Assembly: GCA_023511485.1 (NCBI GenBank)
Contig: JAIMBH010000009.1
Location: 17,388 to 81,387 of the forward strand
DNA length: 64,000 bases
Origin: Bacillota bacterium
GTDB lineage: Bacteria; Actinomycetota; Aquicultoria; Aquicultorales; Aquicultoraceae
Reading direction: 5' to 3'
The position numbers and the translations under genes are program-made. Position 1 is the stretch's first letter. Every line of letters starts with the position of its first letter. Positions 7,613 through 15,938 of this stretch are shown here, piece by piece. The notes under the pieces were generated by a model that worked only from the letters and a program-made list of their open reading frames with translations, did not search any database and was not told the origin of the DNA.

Positions 7613-8578
7613 GTGAGGCAACTATTGATCAACGGTGAAGTTTTTCAAGCCAGGGAACTCATACAGGGTGTACATATCTACTTCTTGATTGCTTTGCTTT
7701 CTTTGGCATCTCTTCTGGTTATTCTAAGTATAGTAAAAAGTAAATTTACCGGCCAGGTTCTCGCTGCAAACATCTTCATATTGCTGCTTGGTTTTTTATT
7801 TCTTTCCTGGTACCACTACAAAATCTTTATGGGGGTCGAACTGGTTGACCCTCTAAACAGGGTTGTAATGGGCAGGTTAAGGGCTCCGTTGTGGATCGAG
7901 AACGAAAAACTCTACTTCTGGGCTATATTCTTAGGCTTGTTCTCATACGCTGTTTACAGGCGATATAAAGAGGGTCTGTTCTCACGGTGGCTGAACATAG
8001 CATTTAGTGCCTTTATTTTTCTTACTATGCTGTCATCTAGCCCTTTTTCTTCTCCATTGCCAGGTCTCTTCAAGGAGATCTTAAATTACCAGGCGGCTAT
8101 GGGAAGTGGAGATGTCAACATACAGGTGCAAAACTTTCAGAGTTTTTATGGAAGGGTTGAGTATTATTACAACTCGGCTTATATGTGGATACACCCGCCA
8201 CTTCTTTTTATCTCCTACGCTGCCCTTATTGTCTCATTTCTTGCATCTGTGTTTATGCTTATCAAGAGGGAAGAGTTATACGATCGGATAGCTTATAGCT
8301 ACGCCAAGTTAGGCTATCTTATTCTTACGCTGGGTATGCTCGTTAGCTATCCGTGGGCGTTAACAGCCTGGGCAAATGAGCCCTGGTGGTGGTCGCCCAA
8401 AATCAATATGTCGATCATAATGTGGATGTTTTATACAGCTTATCTTCACTCCAGGCTTCACCTGCATAGGCGGGGGATGTGGAATGCGACTGCAGTCCTT
8501 GGAATGTTATGTTTTCTCACGCTTGTATTGACATACATAACTACCTATGTTATACCAGGCGTTCACTCATATGGATAA
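7613..8578 (+). CDS. CcsA/CcmF-like cytochrome c assembly membrane protein
   Basis: A 321-residue protein with about eight membrane helices. It has a tryptophan-rich segment (WANEPWWWSPKIN, residues 253-265) resembling the haem-handling WWD motif of CcsA, CcmF and CcmC. Candidate haem-ligand histidines flank it: His194 in WIHPPLLF and His318 near the C-terminus. Compared with the usual motif W-x-W-D-P-x-E, the acidic residues are replaced. It probably handles haem at the outer membrane face for cytochrome c maturation; no ResB partner is adjacent. The start is uncertain: GTG at 7613 has no clear ribosome site, and TTG at 7625 behind GTGAGG is possible. Confidence 0.75.
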   Translation: MRQLLINGEVFQARELIQGVHIYFLIALLSLASLLVILSIVKSKFTGQVLAANIFILLLGFLFLSWYHYKIFMGVELVDPLNRVVMGRLRAPLWIENEKLYFWAIFLGLFSYAVYRRYKEGLFSRWLNIAFSAFIFLTMLSSSPFSSPLPGLFKEILNYQAAMGSGDVNIQVQNFQSFYGRVEYYYNSAYMWIHPPLLFISYAALIVSFLASVFMLIKREELYDRIAYSYAKLGYLILTLGMLVSYPWALTAWANEPWWWSPKINMSIIMWMFYTAYLHSRLHLHRRGMWNATAVLGMLCFLTLVLTYITTYVIPGVHSYG

Positions 8579-8597
8579 ACGAACAGACAGGTGAGGT

Positions 8598-9275
8598 ATG
8601 CTTAAAATAGAAAAACCTGGGACTTATGATTATATACTGGCCATCGCAACCATAGTGATACTGGTTGTACTTTCAGCGATTTTCATCTACGGCACGGTTG
8701 AAAGCTGGATTAACTCGATTAAGGACCCTGGCTGGAATACCGGCTGGCTTTATGTGGATTATCTGAAGCGCATGAACTCGTACGCTTATCCATTTGCGGT
8801 GGCGCTCGTAATCCTGCTTTGCATGTGCATACCAAAGAGATTTGTTCCAAGAGGGTATTTACTGCAGTTTAGCCTGATACTTCTGGCCATTGATGCTGCT
8901 GTTGGCATCCAGTGGGGTCTTGTTGTAGGCCTTGGTTTTTTGCTATTTATATCGGCAGTTGTTCAAACTGCCACCGCAATAATGGTTGTAATAAAATCGG
9001 GAAGTTTAGTATTTGAGAGGGACGGAGTCATAGCCCAGCTAGGGTCCGCACTTCTTCACCTCGGTTTTGTCATCTTTGGTTTTGATTTAGTCGCAATTAG
9101 AGATCCACAGGCACACTTAAATGTCTTTTGGTTTTCAACGGTTCTGGTCATCCTTGGCCTCGTATTATCTTTTTATTCAAGGGAGCTATCATCTACCGCA
9201 AAGAAGTTGCGTGGGGAGCGGATAGCATCAGGTGCAACCGAGGGAACGGGTACAGTTAATCGCTGGCCATTATAG
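8598..9275 (+). CDS. Polytopic membrane protein, partner of the CcsA-like gene
   Basis: A 225-residue protein with about six hydrophobic helices (around residues 13-34, 63-77, 84-104, 108-132, 143-163 and 173-189) and a hydrophilic C-terminal tail. I do not recognise a family. It starts 19 bases after the CcsA-like gene behind CAGGTGAGGT, so the two are almost certainly one transcript. A role in cytochrome c biogenesis or the same membrane complex is inferred from position only. Confidence 0.75.
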   Translation: MLKIEKPGTYDYILAIATIVILVVLSAIFIYGTVESWINSIKDPGWNTGWLYVDYLKRMNSYAYPFAVALVILLCMCIPKRFVPRGYLLQFSLILLAIDAAVGIQWGLVVGLGFLLFISAVVQTATAIMVVIKSGSLVFERDGVIAQLGSALLHLGFVIFGFDLVAIRDPQAHLNVFWFSTVLVILGLVLSFYSRELSSTAKKLRGERIASGATEGTGTVNRWPL

Positions 9276-9468
9276 AATTACGGAAATTGCGGTCGATGGT
9301 GTGCAGTCGCAAGTATCAATTCGGACGGTTGACTTCTTTTATGCTAAAGCACCTCAATATGAATCCTGGGGTGAATCCTGGGGCAAAATTAACGTATCTT
9401 GGATTATTTACTTTTTGTAAATTTATTGGGAAAATCAATCATTAGATTGACCTTGAGGAGACTGTGAG

Positions 9469-9966
9469 ATGGCTAACCGCAAAGCAAAGAGCAAGACCAA
9501 TATCAGCAGGGCAAAGAAAGCTAAGCCTAAACCAATAGCCGGCAAGCCGGTCGCTAATAGTAATAACCAGCTTACGAATAAAATACTGCCTCTGGCCATA
9601 ATTGTCATAGCGATAATTGCACTAATTTTTGGGCTGTCATCTTTCCTGTCAAAACCAAGCGATCAAATTAACCCTTTACCTGAGGGGTCGATGGTGGAGA
9701 AAATACCGGTCGGACAGATGGTGATACCAAATGCTGTTACCGTAACTTATAAAATGGAAGAACTTTCTGGGTCGGATTGCACCAAGCAGATTGTCGCCGA
9801 GCTTCAGAAACTTGGGGGCATTGCTACCGTAAGAGCCGATTATGCAAACCAGCTCTTTGAGGTAAAATACGACCCTGCTAAAATAAAGCTGGAGCAAATC
9901 ACCGAAGCGCTTAATAAAGGCGAACATCCGGGCCAGCCGACCGAACAAAAAATAATTGGAAATTAA
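9469..9966 (+). CDS. Membrane-anchored protein with one-cysteine HMA-like domain
   Basis: The 165-residue product has a very basic N-terminus (1-38), one membrane helix (about 39-60), and a C-terminal domain (90-150). That domain looks like a heavy-metal-associated ferredoxin-like fold (TVTYKMEELSGSDC ... FEVKYDPAKIKLEQITEAL). The metal site is normally CxxC; here only Cys104 remains and Gly101 sits at the other position. It may carry haem or thiol chemistry for the CcsA-like system upstream, or have lost metal binding. GAGGAG lies eight bases before the ATG. Confidence 0.7.
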   Translation: MANRKAKSKTNISRAKKAKPKPIAGKPVANSNNQLTNKILPLAIIVIAIIALIFGLSSFLSKPSDQINPLPEGSMVEKIPVGQMVIPNAVTVTYKMEELSGSDCTKQIVAELQKLGGIATVRADYANQLFEVKYDPAKIKLEQITEALNKGEHPGQPTEQKIIGN

Positions 9967-10392
9967 TTAGTTTGAGACTTCTAGTATCTCCACTTCAAAG
10001 CGAAGTGTTTTTCCGGCCAACTGGTGATTGAAATCAATAGTGACTGTTTCATCAGTTACCTTGGTAATTATTCCAACGACCATTTCGCCTTCTGGAGATC
10101 TTGCAGGAACCTCCATTCCTTCGTGTACATCAGCCTCTTTAGGGATTTTAGCTTTTGGTATATTTACTATTCTATCGTCGCGGATAGTTCCATATCCATC
10201 TTCAGGTTTGACCACGACCTCTACTTTATCTCCAGCTTTAAGTCCCCTTAGAGCTTTTTCCAGGCCAGGCACAAGCGTACCTTCGCCATGAGTGTATATC
10301 ATTGGCTGCCCTGGTAGGGTCTCATCCATTATCTCTTCACCAGAGAAAAGCCTGTATGAGAATTTTACCTCTGAACCTTTTTTGATCCTCAT
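9967..10392 (-). CDS. FKBP-type peptidyl-prolyl isomerase, SlyD-like (second copy)
   Basis: A 141-residue SlyD-like isomerase, paralogous to the gene at 6482. FKBP halves (KGSEVKFSYRLFSGEEIMDE, LVPGLEKALRGLKAGD and FNHQLAGKTLRFEVEILEV) surround the flap insertion. The frame is open upstream to 10482, but the ATG at 10392 follows GAGGG and matches the family's N-terminus. The gene sits 16 bases after the ferritin-like gene, probably co-transcribed. No histidine-rich tail is present. Confidence 0.92.
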   Translation of the reverse strand: MRIKKGSEVKFSYRLFSGEEIMDETLPGQPMIYTHGEGTLVPGLEKALRGLKAGDKVEVVVKPEDGYGTIRDDRIVNIPKAKIPKEADVHEGMEVPARSPEGEMVVGIITKVTDETVTIDFNHQLAGKTLRFEVEILEVSN

Positions 10393-10408
10393 TAAAAACC
10401 CTCTTTCT

Positions 10409-10927
10409 CTAACCAAATATCCATCCGCCATATTCCTCAAAGTAATAAGCGGGGTCTGCCAGGTATCTCTTTGATGAGGCAAGAAGGTCGTAATGCTCCG
10501 TTTCTTCGGCGAGCATGAATCTAAAGAAAGTTTCTACCTGTTCTTCCTTAGCCTCACTTACGGCTTGCTCGTAAAGATTGATACTTTTAGCCTCAAGCAA
10601 CATCGCTACGTCATATATATCAAGGTCATTGCTGTCTGGCTTGATGTTTTTCTCCACAGTTTGCCTACGGTCTTGAACCAGATCGCGAATTCTCTCTGGC
10701 AAATCAAAAACGCATTCGGTTTCAACGTCGAACCAATCCCGGTTAAGCAGCGAGTTATTGAAAGCCTCTATTTTTCTGATGTGCTCAACCTCTTCAAGTG
10801 CAAGAAATGTCAGAACTTCCTTTGCAAATGGATCTTGCACTTTATCAATTAACTGGCGGTAGAACGCTTCGCCATTGCGTTCGAATTCAATTGCTGTTCG
10901 TAGCGCTTCGCAATACGCCTCATCCAT
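10409..10927 (-). CDS. Ferritin-like diiron protein (rubrerythrin family, no rubredoxin domain)
   Basis: A four-helix bundle of 172 residues with two carboxylate-rich halves. Candidate iron ligands are Glu20, Glu46 with His49 (LEEVEH), Glu112 (LLEAKS) and Glu142 with His145 (EETEH). There is no C-terminal rubredoxin zinc-ribbon, so it is an erythrin-type domain alone. Related proteins reduce peroxide or store iron in anaerobes. I start it at the ATG at 10927, which has AAAGGA nine bases upstream; an ATG at 10945 has no such site. Confidence 0.85.
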   Translation of the reverse strand: MDEAYCEALRTAIEFERNGEAFYRQLIDKVQDPFAKEVLTFLALEEVEHIRKIEAFNNSLLNRDWFDVETECVFDLPERIRDLVQDRRQTVEKNIKPDSNDLDIYDVAMLLEAKSINLYEQAVSEAKEEQVETFFRFMLAEETEHYDLLASSKRYLADPAYYFEEYGGWIFG

Positions 10928-11130
10928 GCAGATCATTCCTTTCATGAGCTTAGATTAGAATATCTGTTCTAAATTGCCTATGCAAGTCTTGATGCCATAT
11001 ATTGTAAATCTTTTAAATCGCTGCTTGGATTGATGCCGATGAGTAGAGTTATAGTGTAGCCGGTAGGCGGCATAGGTTAGCCGATGGGTGGGAATATGCC
11101 GGCGAGCTTTTGAGTAAATAATCGAAATAA
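10928..11130. other. Intergenic region, no gene seen
   Basis: Divergent spacer between the ferritin-like gene and the TetR promoter. I see no credible reading frame with a ribosome site in it. Confidence 0.6.
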
Positions 11131-11158
11131 TTGACCGTCTGGTCAAAAATACTATAAT
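11131..11158 (+). promoter_or_regulatory. Promoter of the TetR-ABC export operon
   Basis: TTGACC (-35, 11131-11136) and consensus TATAAT (-10, 11153-11158) are separated by 16 bases. The upstream operator covers the -35 box. Confidence 0.75.
11132..11145. promoter_or_regulatory. Operator 1 for the TetR regulator
   Basis: TGACCGTCTGGTCA: TGACC and GGTCA arms with a four-base centre, overlapping the -35 box. Its centre is 32 bp, about three helical turns, from operator 2. Confidence 0.7.
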
Positions 11159-11163
11159 TAAAA

Positions 11164-11177
11164 TGACCAATTGGTCG
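11164..11177. promoter_or_regulatory. Operator 2 for the TetR regulator
   Basis: TGACCAATTGGTCG, containing the perfect 12-bp palindrome GACCAATTGGTC. It lies just after the -10 box and covers the expected transcription start. Repressor binding here and at operator 1 should block the promoter. Confidence 0.7.
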
Positions 11178-11231
11178 AAAATATAGGTAAAGACTTTTTG
11201 TTAAAGACCTTTTTGCGGAAGGAATTTCGGC

Positions 11232-11882
11232 ATGTTTGACTTTGAAGATACCGATAGCCTAATAGATTTACTTGAATATGAAGTGCGTCCTATGAGTAAG
11301 AGCGAGCGCACGCGTCTTAAAATAATGGCAAGTGCCGCTAAGGTCTTTAACGAAAAGGGCTTTGCTGAGGCGTCCATTAAGGATATAGCTGATGATGCTG
11401 GTATCGCTAAGGGAACGATTTATTACTATATCGAGAAAAAGGAAGACCTCTTTTTAATGCTGGTAAATTTTGGGCAGGCACGTCTCTTTGCAAAGGTTGA
11501 GAAAGGCCTTAAAAAAGCAACCACGGCATCCGAAAAAATCGAAACGATAATTCGCGCTCACCTCAAAATGTTAAAAATATTAGGACCGGTTATGCCTGCA
11601 TTTGCTCAAAACCTGTTGACCGTAAACTCAAAAACCAGGGAAGCCATAGCCGGATTTCGGGAGCGATATGTGAACTATATTGCATCTGCAATAGAAGAAG
11701 GAATCGCATCTGGGGAGTTCAGGCAAGTAGATTCAAAAAAGACTGCTGTTGCAATTATAGGTATGGTGTTGGGGCAACTTCTTCAGTACAGGTTGTTTAC
11801 CGGCGTGTTCAATGTAAAAGAAATTGGCGATACTACGATGGATATGGTTATCAAGGGCTTAAGGAAAACTCATGAGGAATAA
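11232..11882 (+). CDS. TetR-family transcriptional repressor of the export operon
   Basis: A 216-residue regulator. The N-terminal helix-turn-helix is at about residues 22-70 (RTRLKIMASAAKVFNEKGF ... GIAKGTIYYYIEKKEDL), followed by an all-helical ligand-binding domain. AAGGAA lies before the ATG. It is the first gene of an operon with two adaptors, two ABC ATPases and two permeases. It overlaps the next gene by 11 bases, so it very likely represses its own operon through the two TGACC-GGTC operators until a substrate of the pump binds. E. coli CecR (YbiH), which controls ybhGFSR, is the closest functional parallel I know. Confidence 0.9.
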   Translation: MFDFEDTDSLIDLLEYEVRPMSKSERTRLKIMASAAKVFNEKGFAEASIKDIADDAGIAKGTIYYYIEKKEDLFLMLVNFGQARLFAKVEKGLKKATTASEKIETIIRAHLKMLKILGPVMPAFAQNLLTVNSKTREAIAGFRERYVNYIASAIEEGIASGEFRQVDSKKTAVAIIGMVLGQLLQYRLFTGVFNVKEIGDTTMDMVIKGLRKTHEE

Positions 11883-13050
11883 AATCCTGGGCTTATCGAT
11901 AAAGGCCAAGATTATAGCGTTAATTGTTGCGGCAGTTTTGATATCTGCTTCGCTGGCGATTTTTGTTGAAGCTGGGCAGGGAAGCAGAGCAATTGCGGCT
12001 TCCGGCGTTTTAGGAGCAGAGAGAGTTGCTGTAAGTGTGCCGACTGACTTGGCTTTGCTCGTAGCCGTTACAGACAAGATACCGTCGAATAGCATGACTA
12101 AGCAGCTAATGCCGGTTGGGACTGTGAACAGCTTGAAAATTGAACCGGGCTCTCACGTTAAAAAAGGCGACGTTCTGCTTACGGTCTCCGAGGAGATGGC
12201 GCTGCAAAACCTAAATAAAGCGCAGGCTCAATACGACAATTTATCGGCAACTATAGACAGCCTGAACGATAGCCGTAATGACCTTTCAAAAAAAAGAAGC
12301 GATCTGGACACTAACGAAGCCAGCTTAAGGGCCAACCGTGCTAAGGCAATAAATGACTTTAATGAGAAGTATGCGGCTGGGCAAGCACAAATCAAACAGC
12401 TTGAAGCTCAGCTTGCCGCCCTTAAGACAAAAGGCGGTAATCCAGCTCAAATCGCCCAGCTTGAGGCTACGATCTCGCAAGCTAGGGCTGGGCAGGAGGC
12501 TGGCAAGAAGCAATTTGACAAGGCTCTAGGGCAGATGGACTTAGGCCTTGCAAAGATATCCCAAGGCAAAAGACAGATTGATGAAGGCAATTCTGCGCTT
12601 GCGAGAAAAATTGCCCTGCTTGAGAAAAGAAGGGTGCAGGCTGAGACAGGCCTTGCTTTAGCAAGGAGAATAGTTGATTCTACGAAAATCCGAGCCGGAG
12701 CTTCAGGTATGATTACGGAAATGAGAATCGCAGAGGGCTCTGTTTTATACCCTGGACAACGGCTGATGTCGATTATCCAAACCGATAAGCTAAGAATCGA
12801 TTTATATATACCGCTTGATCGGATCAAAGAAGTAAGAATAGGCGACCCGGCTGAAGCTTTGGTCGATGCGGCACCTGATGTGGTGTTCAAAGGTAAGGTA
12901 GTGGAGATCGGCCAAAAGGCAATCTTCGCGCCGTCTAATATAACAACGGATGAGCTTGAACTAGTAAGGGTTGTTAAGGTAACCGTTGAGATCGGCAACA
13001 AGCAAGGTATTCTTAAAGCCGGAATGCCGGTAGATGTGAAAATCTTTTGA
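11872..13050 (+). CDS. HlyD-family membrane-fusion/adaptor protein with long coiled coil
   Basis: A 392-residue adaptor. It has an N-terminal membrane helix (about 12-29), then a half lipoyl/barrel segment with VGTVNSLKIEPGSHVKKGDVLL, and a long Ala/Gln/Lys-rich coiled-coil hairpin (about 118-270). The returning lipoyl half (GMITEMRIAEGSVLYPGQRL) and a beta-barrel domain ending in LKAGMPVDVKIF follow. Adaptors of this kind couple ABC exporters to the outer layer of the envelope. The coiled coil is much longer than in the neighbouring second adaptor, so the two are not simple duplicates. Confidence 0.88.
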   Translation: MRNKILGLSIKAKIIALIVAAVLISASLAIFVEAGQGSRAIAASGVLGAERVAVSVPTDLALLVAVTDKIPSNSMTKQLMPVGTVNSLKIEPGSHVKKGDVLLTVSEEMALQNLNKAQAQYDNLSATIDSLNDSRNDLSKKRSDLDTNEASLRANRAKAINDFNEKYAAGQAQIKQLEAQLAALKTKGGNPAQIAQLEATISQARAGQEAGKKQFDKALGQMDLGLAKISQGKRQIDEGNSALARKIALLEKRRVQAETGLALARRIVDSTKIRAGASGMITEMRIAEGSVLYPGQRLMSIIQTDKLRIDLYIPLDRIKEVRIGDPAEALVDAAPDVVFKGKVVEIGQKAIFAPSNITTDELELVRVVKVTVEIGNKQGILKAGMPVDVKIF

Positions 13051-13079
13051 TTTGCACACAATTTGCGATGGAGGTCGAT

Positions 13080-13850
13080 ATGAAGAAAAAGCTGATTGTT
13101 GTCCCGCTGGCGTTGCTTATGCTGGCCGGAGCGTATGCCGGCTGGTACGCTTATGCATCCAACAGCAAATCTGCAGATGGGAAGATCGAAGGTTCCGGAA
13201 CAATAGAGGCGGTGGAGTTAAACATCAGTTCTCAAATAGCCGCTGTGGTTACGGATATCAAGGTAAAGGAAGGGGATCGGGTTAAGAAGGGCGATGTACT
13301 TGTTACTCTTGATGATAGCCTGCTAAAGAATCAGGTAGCGGTAGCCCAAGCTGGCGTTGACGCTGCAAATGCAGCGGTTGATGATGCTGATACCGATGCT
13401 AAAAAGCGCGCGGCTCAGGCTCAAGTGGACCAAGCTAAGGCAAATCTCTCAATGGCACAGATTCAGCAGGGTTATGCGACAATTACATCGCCACTCGATG
13501 GATTTGTTCTGAGCCTGCCTTTATCTGTAGGCGAGATGGCAAATCCGGGGTCAACCGTGGCTGTTGTGGGCAAGGCATCCGAACTCAAGCTCACTATCTA
13601 CGTTGACGAGAAAGAGCTTGGCAAGATAAAGGTAGGCCAGGAAGCTAAAGTTAAAGTGGATGCTTATACAGACAAGGTTTTTAATGGTAAGGTGGTCGAA
13701 ATTGCATCTAATGCGGAGTTTACTCCGCAAAACGTACAAACCAAAGAGCAGAGAAGCAGCCTTGTATTCGCAGTAACCATAAAAGTAGGTGACCCCGAAG
13801 GGCTGCTTAAGCCGGGTATGCCGGCAGACGCAGTGTTGGCTAGGAGCTAA
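13080..13850 (+). CDS. Second HlyD-family adaptor protein (YbhG-like)
   Basis: A 256-residue adaptor. It has a membrane or signal helix (about 3-22), lipoyl halves (ISSQIAAVVTDIKVKEGDRV and ITSPLDGFVLSLPLSVGEMA) around a short coiled coil of about 50 residues, then a barrel ending in LKPGMPADAVLA. I chose the ATG at 13080 behind GGAGG; an in-frame ATG at 13047 overlaps the previous gene and lacks a clear site. It sits four bases before the first ABC ATPase. Having two adaptors for one ABC system is unusual. Confidence 0.88.
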   Translation: MKKKLIVVPLALLMLAGAYAGWYAYASNSKSADGKIEGSGTIEAVELNISSQIAAVVTDIKVKEGDRVKKGDVLVTLDDSLLKNQVAVAQAGVDAANAAVDDADTDAKKRAAQAQVDQAKANLSMAQIQQGYATITSPLDGFVLSLPLSVGEMANPGSTVAVVGKASELKLTIYVDEKELGKIKVGQEAKVKVDAYTDKVFNGKVVEIASNAEFTPQNVQTKEQRSSLVFAVTIKVGDPEGLLKPGMPADAVLARS

Positions 13851-13854
13851 ATAA

Positions 13855-14811
13855 ATGAACAAGACCATTATTGAGGTCGAAAACTTAATAGTTGATTTTC
13901 CCGGCGTTCGCGCTGTTGATGGTTTGAGCCTGCGTGTGGGTGAAGGGGAAATATTTGGCCTTGTGGGACCTGATGGCGCTGGCAAAACCACAACTATTAG
14001 AGTGCTCGCAACTATCCTAAAACCTACCGCGGGTTCGGTCAAGGTCTGGGGCAAAGACATCTTGCTTGAGCCACGTGCTGTACGAGGCAAAATAGGCTAT
14101 ATGTCACAAAAGTTCAATCTATATGCGGATTTGACCGTAGAGGAAAACCTACGTTTCTTTGCCGACATATATGGCATATCGGATACCGAGCGCAAAAAGA
14201 GGATGAAGGAACTACTAAAATTTGCGCGCTTGGAAGAGTTTACTGGCCGCCGTGCTGAGTTTTTATCCGGTGGCATGAAGCAAAAACTCGCGCTTGCATG
14301 CACACTTATGTATGAACCGAAGATATTGTTTCTTGACGAGCCGACTACAGGTGTTGACCCGGTCAGCCGACGCGAGTTCTGGGCGATCCTATCTGAGCTT
14401 AGAGGCAGGGGCATAACGCTTTTTGTATCGACACCGTATATGGATGAAGCAGAGCGCTGCTCAACAGTTGCCTTTATGGATGGTGGGATAATAAAAGTTA
14501 GCGATACCCCGCAATCCATAAAGGCATCTTTTAGCGGCGAAATAGTCGAGTTGATTGCAAGGCCGCAAAGGGATGCCCGAAAGCTATTAAGCGAGCTTAA
14601 ATATGTGCGGGATGTCGAGATTTACGGTGAACGTCTGCAGCTTACTGTAGACTCAGCTCATGAGGCCATAGAGCGGCTTAAACGAGACCTACCCGATAGG
14701 ATTGAGTTGGTATCTCTGGTAGCGAAAGCTCCAACAATGGAGAGCGCGTTCATTGAGATGATCAAAAGAAAATCCGAAGACCAGAGCTTAAGGATGAGGG
14801 AAAGATCGTGA
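13855..14811 (+). CDS. ABC transporter ATPase 1 (H-loop His replaced by Pro)
   Basis: A 318-residue nucleotide-binding protein of the ABC-2 exporter type. Walker A is GPDGAGKT (38-45), signature LSGGM (137-141), Walker B with catalytic Glu162 (FLDEP). At the switch histidine position the sequence reads STPYMDEAE, so Pro194 replaces His. The C-terminal 80 residues are an accessory domain. It corresponds to one half of E. coli YbhF, where two such domains are fused. The next gene overlaps by four bases, indicating translational coupling. Confidence 0.93.
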   Translation: MNKTIIEVENLIVDFPGVRAVDGLSLRVGEGEIFGLVGPDGAGKTTTIRVLATILKPTAGSVKVWGKDILLEPRAVRGKIGYMSQKFNLYADLTVEENLRFFADIYGISDTERKKRMKELLKFARLEEFTGRRAEFLSGGMKQKLALACTLMYEPKILFLDEPTTGVDPVSRREFWAILSELRGRGITLFVSTPYMDEAERCSTVAFMDGGIIKVSDTPQSIKASFSGEIVELIARPQRDARKLLSELKYVRDVEIYGERLQLTVDSAHEAIERLKRDLPDRIELVSLVAKAPTMESAFIEMIKRKSEDQSLRMRERS

Positions 14812-15938
14812 GAATGATTCGGTCAATTATGCGAAAAGAGTTCTTACATATCCTGCGCGACCCGAGGACGCTTGGTATTACCCTTTTCTTGCCACTGTTT
14901 CAGTTACTTATGTTCGGCTATGCATTAAGCCTCGATGTTAACCATATTCGCACTGCTATTTATGATAATGATAGAACTGCAAGCAGCCGTAAGCTGGTCG
15001 AAAGTTTCTCAAGTTCGGGTTACTTCGATATAGTTGACAGACCAAATAAAGCTGATTTTACCCAGCGCCTGGATTCAGGCAGAGTCAAAGTCGCCATAAT
15101 CATCCCTCGAGGGTTTGAGAGCAAGTTAAAATCGGATGAGGATACAAAAATCCAGGTGTTGGTTGATGGTTCAGACCCTAATTTCGCGCGGGTCGGTGTG
15201 GGTTATTCGTCGATGATTATTAGCCGGTTCTCCCAAAACGCTACGGCCGAGTCGCTTTACAAAAAAGGTATTGAAATCCGACAGGGAATACCCCCAATAG
15301 ACGCTAAAGCGAGAGTCTGGTACAATCCGGAACTCCGAAGCGTAAATTATATTGTGCCTGGCCTAATGGCGCTTATTATGATGACGGTTACCACGATAAA
15401 CATCTCAGTTGCTCTGGTGCGGGAAAAGGAGAGGGGCACGTTGGAGAACCTTGTTGTTTCGCCTATCAAAAGCTGGGAACTCATTATCGGGAAGATAATA
15501 CCCTATGTCATCATTGCCTTCTTTGAGGCTGCTCTTATAACCGGAGTGGGAACCCTTTGGTTCAATGTACCCATGCAGGGAAGTCTTACGCTGCTTTTCC
15601 TAAGTCTCATAGTGTACGTTGCGGGAACTCTTGCTATGGGACTTGTAATTTCTGCGGTCACAGAATCGCAGCAGGTTGCAAGTTTTGCATCGTTTCTGAC
15701 TACGTTCCTGCCAGCGTTTTTACTCTCAGGATTTGTATTTCCAATAAAGAGCATGCCGCTGGTTTTACAGTTAATAACTTATCTTGTGCCAGCCAGATAT
15801 TTCTTGGTTGTTATAAGAGGTATTTTCCTGAAGGGCACCTCTGTTAGTACTCTATGGCCTAATTTACTGGCGCTTGTAGCATTTGCCGTGCTTATGATCA
15901 CCATCGCTTCGCTTCGCTTGAGGAGGGTGCTGGCATGA
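14808..15938 (+). CDS. ABC-2 type permease 1
   Basis: A 376-residue membrane subunit. It has one N-terminal helix (about 25-45), a large extracytoplasmic domain of about 120 residues, then five C-terminal helices. MVREKERGT-like coupling helix sequence (VREKERGTLENLVVSP) and the closing motif YLVPARYFLVVIRGIFLKG are typical of the YbhS/YbhR class. It overlaps the genes on both sides by four bases and is homologous to permease 2, with which it probably forms a heterodimer. Confidence 0.92.
   Translation: MRMIRSIMRKEFLHILRDPRTLGITLFLPLFQLLMFGYALSLDVNHIRTAIYDNDRTASSRKLVESFSSSGYFDIVDRPNKADFTQRLDSGRVKVAIIIPRGFESKLKSDEDTKIQVLVDGSDPNFARVGVGYSSMIISRFSQNATAESLYKKGIEIRQGIPPIDAKARVWYNPELRSVNYIVPGLMALIMMTVTTINISVALVREKERGTLENLVVSPIKSWELIIGKIIPYVIIAFFEAALITGVGTLWFNVPMQGSLTLLFLSLIVYVAGTLAMGLVISAVTESQQVASFASFLTTFLPAFLLSGFVFPIKSMPLVLQLITYLVPARYFLVVIRGIFLKGTSVSTLWPNLLALVAFAVLMITIASLRLRRVLA

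Noticed and set aside
12447..13061. 204-codon minus-strand frame opposite the first adaptor
   Set aside because: Low-complexity shadow produced by the coiled-coil codons; no ribosome site.
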